A DNA stretch of 64,000 bases from a virus. The stretch lies in the IMG/VR virus record IMGVR_UViG_3300032331_003609, positions 1 to 64,000 of that record; one strand, given 5' to 3'. Below the pieces are notes generated by a model. That model saw only the letters and a program-made list of their open reading frames with translations, ran no database searches and was not told the DNA's origin. Positions within the stretch are counted from its first letter, which is position 1. Each line of letters starts with the position of its first letter. Both the position numbers and the translations under genes were made by a program. Positions 49,835-57,498 of the stretch are shown here, piece after piece.

Positions 49835-49843
49835 GATATATAA
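49835..49843 (+). promoter_or_regulatory. Late-type motif GATATATAA
   Basis: Lies 13 bases before the ATG at 49857. Confidence 0.5.
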
Positions 49844-49856
49844 ATAAACTAAAAAT

Positions 49857-50243
49857 ATGAAGTACTTAAAAGATTTTGATTCTATAGTAGAAAATTTAGA
49901 GGAGTCCGACGTTATGGATCCTACAGGGGAAATGCCTGTTATGCAGCCAGTTAAAGATGAAAGCCTTATAAACGCAGATTCTTGGGTAGCTTCTGCTAAT
50001 GAAGAAGGTGATTACGATGTTACATGGAAGAACGAGAATGGAGAAGATATAACAGCTTCGTTTAAAGATATCGGGGGTCCAATACAAAATGGGGGTGACG
50101 GCGTAGGATTCTCTGATTTTGAGACTATTCCAGGTACATCTACAGATGGAAAGGAGTATGTAGCAGAGGTTAGATATAAAGAGGGACACGGAAATTCAGA
50201 CAACGTGTTTTTAATAACCAATATAGCAATTAGTTCTAAGTAA
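49857..50243 (+). CDS. Acidic protein with shared N-terminal peptide (128 aa)
   Basis: MKYLKDFDSIVENLEE fits the shared pattern, with several L/I/V-x-E sites. The body is acidic and beta-like (GDYDVTWKNENGEDITASFK). A late promoter motif precedes it. No family is recognised. Confidence 0.65.
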   Translation: MKYLKDFDSIVENLEESDVMDPTGEMPVMQPVKDESLINADSWVASANEEGDYDVTWKNENGEDITASFKDIGGPIQNGGDGVGFSDFETIPGTSTDGKEYVAEVRYKEGHGNSDNVFLITNIAISSK

Positions 50244-50275
50244 TCGAAACATTTTTTTAAACCGACTGTTTTTAA

Positions 50276-50283
50276 TACATTTG
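50276..50283 (+). promoter_or_regulatory. Bacteroidota -7 box TACATTTG
   Basis: Exact TAnnTTTG ending four bases before the ATG at 50288, another leaderless candidate. Confidence 0.6.
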
Positions 50284-50287
50284 AAGG

Positions 50288-50797
50288 ATGAAACACATCC
50301 TTCTTTTTTTGCTCCTAATATTTAGTATATCTTTATACTCGCAAAGGTCAATTCCTTATGGATATGATGGGGATCGGGTTAGAGAAGCATGCTCGCTATT
50401 GAAAATGTATGCACCCGAAACATATTCATCTATAACATCGGAATCAAATATACAATCATTTCTAGACAGAGACGGGGAGAGATTCTCCAGCACTAATAGA
50501 ATAGAGGGGGGATACGAAAAGACCTACTGGATATTAACCGGATTTGGATCTATTAGAGAAAGAAGTAAATACCATCTTGCCGGAGTAATTTTTCATGAAT
50601 CAATGCACCTGTTAATGGCGGAGAAAAGAATATCAGAAGGAAGATCCGGGTATTTTTCAGATCTATCTCAAAAAGAACAGAAACAAGAAGAATTTTTTAT
50701 CTATAAAAGGGAGATAGATCTCCTTGTCAGAATGAATACTCCGATTAAGGAAATTCAAGAAATAGGAGAATGGATGGAACCCTATAAACCTCGCTAA
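50288..50797 (+). CDS. Secreted zincin-like protein, HESMH motif (169 aa)
   Basis: A signal peptide (MKHILLFLLLIFSISLYSQ) precedes a domain with LAGVIFHESMHLLM, a HExxH zinc site, and EEFFIYKREIDLLVRM, which may supply the third ligand. It is predicted to be a periplasmic metalloprotease or a binding protein of that fold. It has its own leaderless-type promoter. Confidence 0.75.
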   Translation: MKHILLFLLLIFSISLYSQRSIPYGYDGDRVREACSLLKMYAPETYSSITSESNIQSFLDRDGERFSSTNRIEGGYEKTYWILTGFGSIRERSKYHLAGVIFHESMHLLMAEKRISEGRSGYFSDLSQKEQKQEEFFIYKREIDLLVRMNTPIKEIQEIGEWMEPYKPR

Positions 50798-50836
50798 AAT
50801 AAACGAGATACATAGCGGCAATATAAGTAATCAGAA

Positions 50837-51163
50837 ATGGCCCTTGTTGTCTACAGTAAATTAAAGGAATTACAAATCCAAGAAAAAGAAATTTATGAAT
50901 TTGGAAATTGGCTAAGAAGCTTTGCCAATGAATCTGCGTGGGAAGGAGACGACGAATACGAAAATTCATACGAGGAAGAAACAGAAACACCAACAAACCA
51001 CGATGGAGACGTTATGGAATATCCATGGGACGATTTTAGCTACATAGTTGTTCCTGATTCTACAGACGAAATTAATGAGGCATTGGATGTTTCTAGAATG
51101 CTGGGTGTATCGTCCAGATTTGACGTTTATGACATGGGCAGGGTATTTTTTGTTGTTAAGTAA
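50837..51163 (+). CDS. Hypothetical acidic protein (108 aa)
   Basis: An N-terminal helix is followed by a very acidic stretch (GDDEYENSYEEETE) and a beta-like C-terminus (FDVYDMGRVFFVVK). No family is recognised. Confidence 0.6.
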   Translation: MALVVYSKLKELQIQEKEIYEFGNWLRSFANESAWEGDDEYENSYEEETETPTNHDGDVMEYPWDDFSYIVVPDSTDEINEALDVSRMLGVSSRFDVYDMGRVFFVVK

Positions 51164-51182
51164 AGGACTCGGTGTTCTTTTA

Positions 51183-51191
51183 GATATATAA
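51183..51191 (+). promoter_or_regulatory. Late-type motif GATATATAA
   Basis: Lies 15 bases before the ATG at 51207, heading the pair of likely structural genes. Confidence 0.5.
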
Positions 51192-51206
51192 AAAAAAGAG
51201 ATTAAA

Positions 51207-51758
51207 ATGGCTATACAAATTAATCAAGAAATTGAGACAATTAATAAGGGAATAGTAACAAATCCCTATTTAAGGATTGAAGCATATAGAATAGATAAAA
51301 TTTTAGGCTATTTTCTAGTTACCACTGCGATGTTTAGGGATAAAGCAGATGCTGATACCAATAAATTTGTTTATCACGAGGATTATGCACAGCCTATTGA
51401 CAGAGCACCTCAAACCGGTCCAATAGCAACCCTTATCACATATAATGATAACTCTTTTGAATATCCGGTAGTTATAGAATTTCCTTTAGTTGTACCAGAG
51501 GTTGTAACCGAGGATATTTACGAAGATCAGGAGATAACAAAAACTATCACATATAATGATTTTGATGAAAATGGTGACATTGTAGAAAAAACAAGAGTAG
51601 AAACCACCATCGAAAAAGTTAAAACAGGTACACACGAAGTAACAAAATCCAAGATAGATATTACCTTAATAGGAGCAGATCCTTATGGATGGGCTTACTC
51701 AAAATTAAAAACGCACTACGAAGGAATCTTCGGGGCCGGAAATGTAATTGATTGTTAA
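51207..51758 (+). CDS. Hypothetical, probably structural protein (183 aa)
   Basis: Beta-rich with many Thr, Val and Ile and a repeated EDIYEDQEITKTITYNDFDE region. It opens with MAIQINQEIETINKGI, a style common in phage tail-associated proteins. It is followed within three bases by another beta-rich gene and preceded by a late-type motif. Confidence 0.55.
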   Translation: MAIQINQEIETINKGIVTNPYLRIEAYRIDKILGYFLVTTAMFRDKADADTNKFVYHEDYAQPIDRAPQTGPIATLITYNDNSFEYPVVIEFPLVVPEVVTEDIYEDQEITKTITYNDFDENGDIVEKTRVETTIEKVKTGTHEVTKSKIDITLIGADPYGWAYSKLKTHYEGIFGAGNVIDC

Positions 51759-51761
51759 GAT

Positions 51762-52241
51762 ATGAGTGTAGTTGCTTTCGTTTCTAGTAATATTACATTT
51801 GGTAATCAGGGTACCTTCGGTGGAACTGGCCAATTGTCCAATCTATGGATGGGAACAACTAACGTTTCCTTACAGACAATATACACCGCAAGAATATATC
51901 CAAGGGGTCCTGCTTTAGGAGCTAACCTTTCAACCTTCAGATCCTCAAAATGGCGTGTTATAAGATTAAACAGTAATGATTATGCAAAGGGAAATGTTTC
52001 TTTTACGTATCCTATCACTATTTCATCAGCAGGAAATCCAGTAGGGGATAACTATACATTTAGTAATCTGGACTATTCTTTTGTTACTATAACAGCAACT
52101 CCGACTTATCCATACACGTTTCAAAGATGGGAAACATTAACTCCCCTGCCAGCCGGAACTAATATTAGCAGTACTGCATCAACGAATCTTTATTTCACAG
52201 ACTGGACAGGATATTACACAGTTAAAGCGATATTCGCATAA
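51762..52241 (+). CDS. Hypothetical beta-rich, probably structural protein (159 aa)
   Basis: Gly/Thr/Ser-rich beta-protein (SSNITFGNQGTFGGTGQLSN) ending with a segment like bacterial surface repeats (YPYTFQRWETLTPLPAGTNI). It may be a tail or decoration protein. It is three bases from both neighbours. Confidence 0.55.
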   Translation: MSVVAFVSSNITFGNQGTFGGTGQLSNLWMGTTNVSLQTIYTARIYPRGPALGANLSTFRSSKWRVIRLNSNDYAKGNVSFTYPITISSAGNPVGDNYTFSNLDYSFVTITATPTYPYTFQRWETLTPLPAGTNISSTASTNLYFTDWTGYYTVKAIFA

Positions 52242-52244
52242 TTT

Positions 52245-53141
52245 ATGAAAGTAATTTGGGTCCTAGAAAATATTAAAAAGGGACATAAATTTTTTTTACC
52301 AGAAATAGAGCTTCTTGGATTAATTGCTTCTGTATCTAACTGGAAGATCCTGTATCCAAAAACATCCACCCATCTTTATTGCGATTCATCAGTTTTAGAA
52401 TATCTAGATAAAATAGAGATATCAGATCTTTGGGAAACAATACACACGAATGAATTAGATTCCCCGGATCTAATAGACAGAAACCCATTCTGGGCAGCTT
52501 CAAAAATTAAAGTCATAAAGGAAATAGAAGCTCCATTTATAATAATGGATTGCGATCTTTATTTCAAAGATCAATGTTTAGATCTTGATTCATTTTCAGA
52601 ATTTGATATAATTACAAACCAAATAGAGGATGGGATAGGATACTATCCTACAAAAAGGGATTCAGTTATAAAAGACATGATAGATCCATTCGGATACAAA
52701 TCAAGCCATGCATTCAATGTTGCATTTCTTTATATAGGAGATGAAAGGATCAGAAAAGAATATACAGATCTGGCATATTCCTGGATGGAGGATCTTTCTA
52801 TGAAGAACGAAGAATCTTTAAGTGGAAAGTATATGATTTTTTGTGAGCAAAAAATGCTAAAGGAATTTGCTGATCTTTATGATGCTAAAATAATATGTCT
52901 AGCAGATCATTCGATAAAAGGAGCTGAGGAAAAGATCCCTATAATAAATGGGTATAAAACATTGAATCTTAATGATTCTAATTATGTTCATTTGCATAGA
53001 CTAAAATCAAGGGTTAAATCAAATACAGGTTTGTTCCTTGATACCAGAAGTGATGTTATTAAATCAATTTATAATTTAGATAAACTGATGGCTAAGCGAT
53101 CTTTTTCTGCTCTTAAGCTTTCTAATGAGGATCTATTCTAA
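52245..53141 (+). CDS. GT-A-type glycosyltransferase-like protein (298 aa)
   Basis: FWAASKIKVIKEIEAPFIIM then DCDLYFKDQ is a DxD-type motif in the expected place after a helix. The rest matches nucleotide-sugar transferases of the DUF6734 kind in general layout. It ends by overlapping the converging sulfotransferase gene by 20 bases. Confidence 0.65.
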   Translation: MKVIWVLENIKKGHKFFLPEIELLGLIASVSNWKILYPKTSTHLYCDSSVLEYLDKIEISDLWETIHTNELDSPDLIDRNPFWAASKIKVIKEIEAPFIIMDCDLYFKDQCLDLDSFSEFDIITNQIEDGIGYYPTKRDSVIKDMIDPFGYKSSHAFNVAFLYIGDERIRKEYTDLAYSWMEDLSMKNEESLSGKYMIFCEQKMLKEFADLYDAKIICLADHSIKGAEEKIPIINGYKTLNLNDSNYVHLHRLKSRVKSNTGLFLDTRSDVIKSIYNLDKLMAKRSFSALKLSNEDLF

Positions 53142-53760
53142 CCTTTCTTTTGTCTGATATGATAAAATCATAAACTTTTTTATCATCCATTTCTACCCCA
53201 ATATAATCAAGCATTCTTTTTATCTCTTCTATATTATGATCTACATATAGATCTTCATAATAAAAAATTGGCCATGATTTTTCTTCGGCTATTAACTTCA
53301 TTCTTTCCGAGAAGTGTAAAAACGAATTTGTTTCCTTCTCTATTCTTACTTTATCTATTTTATCTATTTCGTATATCTTAGGGATATCCCATCCCATTTT
53401 AGAATCTGCATTTACTAAAAGACTTTCAGCCTGTAGTCTTTTGTCTCTCCTATCCAGAACTATAACTCTTTCAAAAAATCCATCCATCCAATTTATGAAT
53501 TCTATTTCTTCTAGCCCTAAAGATTTTACCGGATGTTGACTACATCCAAAAAGTGTTTTTATTAAGATCTTATCGAATTTTAAAAGAGGATTTATGTGAT
53601 CAAAATCAAATCCTTTTCTATAATAGTCCACATAATTTCTTGGGTTAAATGGCTCATAGAAGCATTCAAAGCCTTCTGAATAGAGTTGTGATTCTAGCAT
53701 CCTATATAAAGAAGTTGAGCCAGTTCTGGGTCTAGCCAGTATTGCTATTTTATTAAACAT
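53122..53760 (-). CDS. Sulfotransferase family protein (212 aa)
   Basis: ILARPRTGSTSLYRMLESQL is a strong 5'-PSB loop (PRTGST), FYEPFNPRNY the following acceptor motif, and VIVLDRRDKRLQAESLLVNA fits the 3'-phosphate-binding segment. The length is typical of short Sulfotransfer_3/Stf0-like enzymes. It moves sulfate from PAPS to a hydroxyl group. It is the last gene of the minus-strand tailoring cluster and touches the next gene upstream. Confidence 0.82.
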   Translation of the reverse strand: MFNKIAILARPRTGSTSLYRMLESQLYSEGFECFYEPFNPRNYVDYYRKGFDFDHINPLLKFDKILIKTLFGCSQHPVKSLGLEEIEFINWMDGFFERVIVLDRRDKRLQAESLLVNADSKMGWDIPKIYEIDKIDKVRIEKETNSFLHFSERMKLIAEEKSWPIFYYEDLYVDHNIEEIKRMLDYIGVEMDDKKVYDFIISDKRKVRIDPH

Positions 53761-54318
53761 TTATAATAATTTATTGACATCTTTATTTTTTCTAAGCCTT
53801 TGACCATACGGAAATTGTTTGTTTTCTAATTCTGGTATATTTAAATAATCCAGTATTCTTTCAAATCCGTTGTTATAATATAATTCTTCGTATGATATAT
53901 TAAAATAACCTTTATCTAAATAATTATCTTTTATTCCTAGTTTTATCTCGTTAAAATATGATGTATCAGCATCTTTGATCAGTTCTTCTTTAAATACCCA
54001 ATTTCTATCCCAATTATTTGTTTTATTAGCATTTAACCATGATTCGATTTGTTCTGTTGCATTCTCTCTATATAGTATAATCGTTTTATCACACACTGAT
54101 AATAATTCAGAAAAGTCTACTTCTGGGTAATATGTTTCTTTAATTAAAAGATGTTGTGTACTATATTCCCAAGATTTAGGGGATGTTCCGTTCTTAAACC
54201 ATTCTTTATCGGAACTAGTTATTGGTTCGAATAGTGTTGTAAATTTTTTATTAAAATAAAACCAATTTGCTAAATTTGTTGAACCACTTCTTGGCTCTGC
54301 TAAGATTGTGATTATCAT
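53761..54318 (-). CDS. Sulfotransferase family protein (185 aa)
   Basis: ILAEPRSGSTNLANWFYFNK is the PAPS loop, TLFEPITSSD the following FEP motif, and KTIILYRENATEQIESWLNA the second binding segment. Shorter than the neighbour but with the same order of motifs. It lies directly before the sulfotransferase at 53122 with no gap. Confidence 0.8.
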   Translation of the reverse strand: MIITILAEPRSGSTNLANWFYFNKKFTTLFEPITSSDKEWFKNGTSPKSWEYSTQHLLIKETYYPEVDFSELLSVCDKTIILYRENATEQIESWLNANKTNNWDRNWVFKEELIKDADTSYFNEIKLGIKDNYLDKGYFNISYEELYYNNGFERILDYLNIPELENKQFPYGQRLRKNKDVNKLL

Positions 54319-54320
54319 GT

Positions 54321-54762
54321 TTAAATTATTTTATTTATAATTTTAGATTTAATTAACGTATATCTTTCAATATCAAACATCTCAGGTTTAAAATCTAAAT
54401 ATTCCTTCCATTGCCATTGGTGACCTGTTATGTTATAAGAGCTATTCATATAAAAATTATAAAGCTCGTCACAATAGACTGGTTCGGGTAATTTTCCGCC
54501 TACCCTTTTATTTGTTTAATTAATCCGGTAGAGTTGTTATAGACAATAACAATGTGAGATTTATTTAAATCCGGTGTTGCTTCTCTTAGTTCTATTAATG
54601 TGTCTTCATAATTACATCGGCCACAATTACCCATTCTTGCAATCATTTCGATAGAATAATGCTTTTCTAAATCAACCCAATAATATCCAATAAGATAGAG
54701 CCTATTTTATTTCCAACGATACTATCAATTATTTTTAATTGATGTGATCGAGATGATGCCAT
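54321..54762 (-). pseudogene. Frameshifted gene, about 147 aa when repaired
   Basis: An ATG at 54762, overlapping the upstream stop (TAATG), opens MASSRSHQLKIIDSIVGNKI. The coding signal then moves to a second frame (YYWVDLEKHYSIEMIARMGN and a CGRC pair) and, after a GGG run, to a third (GGKLPEPVYCDELYNFYMNS) that ends at 54321, next to the following gene. Adding one base at each of two points restores a single frame of 444 bases. This is either a decayed gene or two single-base sequencing deletions. The product is unrecognised; CxxC suggests metal or redox binding. Confidence 0.65.
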
Positions 54763-54902
54763 TAATTCAAGTGTTTATCTTTTATAGCATTCACAAAAGC
54801 TTGAAATGCAGTAGCAACCTTTGCTTTTAAATCTGCAGATACCGGTGTTACCGTTGTCTTAATTATTTGTAAGGGTCTTTCTATTCTTTCTTTCTTTGCC
54901 AT
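54762..54902 (-). CDS. Small hypothetical protein (46 aa)
   Basis: An ATG at 54902 opens a 46-residue frame, MAKKERIERPLQIIKTTVTP then a helical ADLKAKVATAFQAFVNAIKD segment. It overlaps the next start by one base (TAATG), suggesting coupling. Not recognised. Confidence 0.55.
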   Translation of the reverse strand: MAKKERIERPLQIIKTTVTPVSADLKAKVATAFQAFVNAIKDKHLN

Positions 54903-54932
54903 ATTTTTTATTTTATATTTTTATTAAAACTA

Positions 54933-56435
54933 TTAAGGCTCAAATTTTTGGTTACCACCCCATCTACATGTTGGACACCATGTTTCATAACACCAGTTTC
55001 CGCAATACGTAGAACTACACCAGCATGTTGGATTGTGCATTATACTGTATAGTCCTTCTCCGATATCAACTAAGAATAAATCGGAAGGTTCAAAATCTAA
55101 ACCATAGATTGTTTTGATTGCATATTCCATTTCTAATCCGGTAATTGCTACTGTTGTCAATTCGTTTGTCTCGGAATCTGTTATTACTAATTTATCCCCG
55201 ATGTAAAAATTGTTTACATTTTCAAATCTTGTTTCGGTTGATCCTAATTCTTCAATAAAATATTTACAGCTTGGTGTATCTACCCAAGAAAGTCCATTTT
55301 CTAACGTGATTCTAATATGTATGGTGTCAACTTGTGCTGAAACAATTTCTTGTAAAGATGTGCTTAATTTTGTTAAAGTAGCATTTGCTTGGGCTAAATC
55401 GCAATCCCATCCATAGGTTTGCAAATTCTCTAGATTTGGGGTACCCCCAAGATTCCCATTTAAATCCGTGAATTGTATGGATCTCATATAATCACCTATT
55501 TGAATCGTACTTAAATCCGCTAAAGTTCCGTCATATTTTAAAATTTTGCTATCTTCTTCTAAGTGATAATTCACAAGACCAAATTTTCCTAAGGCCTTTG
55601 TAATGTATTTATATCTGCTCTTCTGCTTAAATTCTCTAGATCCATCTTTAAATTCATTCTGTGAAAATGAAACAGGAAGAACAGCAGATTGCTTATAGCA
55701 GCCCATGTTGATAATATCAATTTCTGAACCATATAGAATATCTATACTCCTGATAACACTATATTTTCCTTCTTCCAGATTCTGAACATCATATACAAAT
55801 TCTTGTAGCATGTTATTTTCCGGAAGATTAAGATTTGATTTCATTGCTCCAAATTCGGTTTCATTCTGGATAGAATAAATCGCGGGAAGTTGCATTGGAT
55901 CATATTGAGGATATCTGTGTTTTTTAATGAGATTTGGTTCATCCACGTTTGAATAGTCAAGAACATCTAATGTATCCAAAGATAATTCTCCTCCAAAGTA
56001 TGTTTTAGGTATAAATTCAGACCCTTCCATTAACTTAAAAAACTCAAATTTGTCTGCACAGTATGTTTCGTCTATTAGTGCTGTTGTATCAAAAGATTGT
56101 CTAAGAATGAATTTATGGTCAGCATCTTCTATATAAGGAACAGTAACGGAATTAGCGCTAACAATATGCGGAATATATGTTATTTCATTCTCCTCACATT
56201 TTTCCTTCAATATTTCCTCAAATCTGTGGGGGAAATTGAGAGGTAGAAATGCTTCGGTATCTGTGTATATGTAATGAAATTCTGTGATGTTATTCAGAAC
56301 CAGCATAGAGAATAAGGGCGCATAATCTAATAAATCTGCACCATTATTATAAATAGTTGTGTTTGTGTTAATCTCTAGAATTTTTACATCTTCCCCTGTT
56401 TGTAATAAATCGCTACCAATTATAGTTGCTTTCAT
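54933..56435 (-). CDS. Hint-domain protein with Cys/Trp/Tyr-rich C-terminal tail (500 aa)
   Basis: Residues about 375-468 match Hint (intein-like) domains: RITLENGLSWVDTPSCKYFI (block B, with Cys in place of His), FYIGDKLVIT, ITGLEMEYAIKTIYGLDFEP and SIMHN at the end. After HN the last 32 residues carry six Cys, four Trp and two Tyr (for example TYCGNWCYETWCP). The N-terminal 250 residues resemble ATP-grasp proteins only faintly (DHKFILRQSFDTTALIDETY). If the Hint domain cuts after HN, it would release this tail; alternatively the tail is a metal-binding ribbon. It has its own minus-strand late promoter. Confidence 0.7.
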   Translation of the reverse strand: MKATIIGSDLLQTGEDVKILEINTNTTIYNNGADLLDYAPLFSMLVLNNITEFHYIYTDTEAFLPLNFPHRFEEILKEKCEENEITYIPHIVSANSVTVPYIEDADHKFILRQSFDTTALIDETYCADKFEFFKLMEGSEFIPKTYFGGELSLDTLDVLDYSNVDEPNLIKKHRYPQYDPMQLPAIYSIQNETEFGAMKSNLNLPENNMLQEFVYDVQNLEEGKYSVIRSIDILYGSEIDIINMGCYKQSAVLPVSFSQNEFKDGSREFKQKSRYKYITKALGKFGLVNYHLEEDSKILKYDGTLADLSTIQIGDYMRSIQFTDLNGNLGGTPNLENLQTYGWDCDLAQANATLTKLSTSLQEIVSAQVDTIHIRITLENGLSWVDTPSCKYFIEELGSTETRFENVNNFYIGDKLVITDSETNELTTVAITGLEMEYAIKTIYGLDFEPSDLFLVDIGEGLYSIMHNPTCWCSSTYCGNWCYETWCPTCRWGGNQKFEP

Positions 56436-56454
56436 ATTTTTTTATCTATTTATA

Positions 56455-56463
56455 TTATATATC
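56455..56463 (-). promoter_or_regulatory. Late-type motif GATATATAA (minus strand)
   Basis: Lies 19 bases before the ATG of the Hint protein at 56435, inside the minus-strand cluster. Confidence 0.5.
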
Positions 56464-56467
56464 TGTC

Positions 56468-56773
56468 TTATAAAATCGTCCTAAAATCCTTTATTTTTAT
56501 AATTTTACCATATTTAGCATCGACTTCTTTCCATTTGCCCTTTGGACATGGTTCAGATTCCATACTAAATATCTTCCTATTTATGGGACATCCACAGCTT
56601 CCACAAATTGCTGACCATGATTTTTTTTTAAGTATTTCAGTGTAATGTTCACACCCCGAATTATCTGCATCTCCCTGACATATTAGCAACCTTTCCTGTG
56701 AGTTTGCCCTTTCGATCTCTGTTGGGTTTTTAGACCTTTTCCAAGCATTGAATATCTCTATAAAATTTATCAT
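56468..56773 (-). CDS. Zinc-binding-type small protein (101 aa)
   Basis: Cys residues in ERLLICQGDADNSGCEHY and SAICGSCGCPINRK (C-x-x-C-x-C) suggest a zinc site, a pattern common in small phage proteins with a leading RAxxR segment. It starts inside the stop of the sulfotransferase gene (ATGA overlap). It ends FRTIL, close to but not the same as the tail shared by its neighbours. Confidence 0.65.
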   Translation of the reverse strand: MINFIEIFNAWKRSKNPTEIERANSQERLLICQGDADNSGCEHYTEILKKKSWSAICGSCGCPINRKIFSMESEPCPKGKWKEVDAKYGKIIKIKDFRTIL

Positions 56774-57498
56774 ATTAATGTTCTATTAGATTTGACGATG
56801 TCATACCTATCATAGATAGAATTATAGCGCGTGATGAATTCGTCATCTAGTTTTAGATTACATTCGAAATGTTGGCTTCCGTTTGATTTTTCCATTTTAA
56901 AAGGCTTACCAATTTTATTAGATACCCATTTTTCTAATTCGTCAAATTTTCCAAATTCGAACCAAGTTATATTAGGGTCGTTGTTGTGCCAATATGAAGT
57001 TGGTCTAAATATAATTTCGAACATATTTCCTAAATATGTATCATATTTTTCATCCATCCCAATTTTTTTTATGAATTCACTGACTGTATTACGTAATGCT
57101 TCTGTAGTAAAAATATCGGTATCTTTATAAAATAGAATATCATTTACGTTTAATTTTTGTAATATAGTACTATATTTTTCCCCATGCTCAAAGTGTATCA
57201 TGTCAATTAAATGCTTCCAGACTGAAATGAATCGTTCATGTCTATTTCTCCTTATTGCAATTATTTCATATTGATCTCCAAAGTGTCTTTTTAGATTTAA
57301 TATACCCTCATGCAGATGAAGCATGATGTCTGCAAGATATTCATTATCCAATTTTAAATCGATGTTAGCATTGTGCTTATCTATGATCTTTTGTTCGCCA
57401 TGCTTTACGTCCAATTCACTACGCAAACAAGATATGTAAAAAGAAGTAGATGCACATCTAGGTAAACTAATAAATAAAAAATTGTTTTCTATTAACAT
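56770..57498 (-). CDS. Sulfotransferase family protein (242 aa)
   Basis: FISLPRCASTSFYISCLRSE is a PAPS loop of the Sulfotransfer_2 type, and EIIAIRRNRHERFISVWKHL is the 3'-phosphate-binding strand and helix. Length fits carbohydrate- or protein-type sulfotransferases. It ends NRTLI, the tail shared with the other enzymes here, and directly follows the halogenase gene without a gap. Confidence 0.8.
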   Translation of the reverse strand: MLIENNFLFISLPRCASTSFYISCLRSELDVKHGEQKIIDKHNANIDLKLDNEYLADIMLHLHEGILNLKRHFGDQYEIIAIRRNRHERFISVWKHLIDMIHFEHGEKYSTILQKLNVNDILFYKDTDIFTTEALRNTVSEFIKKIGMDEKYDTYLGNMFEIIFRPTSYWHNNDPNITWFEFGKFDELEKWVSNKIGKPFKMEKSNGSQHFECNLKLDDEFITRYNSIYDRYDIVKSNRTLI

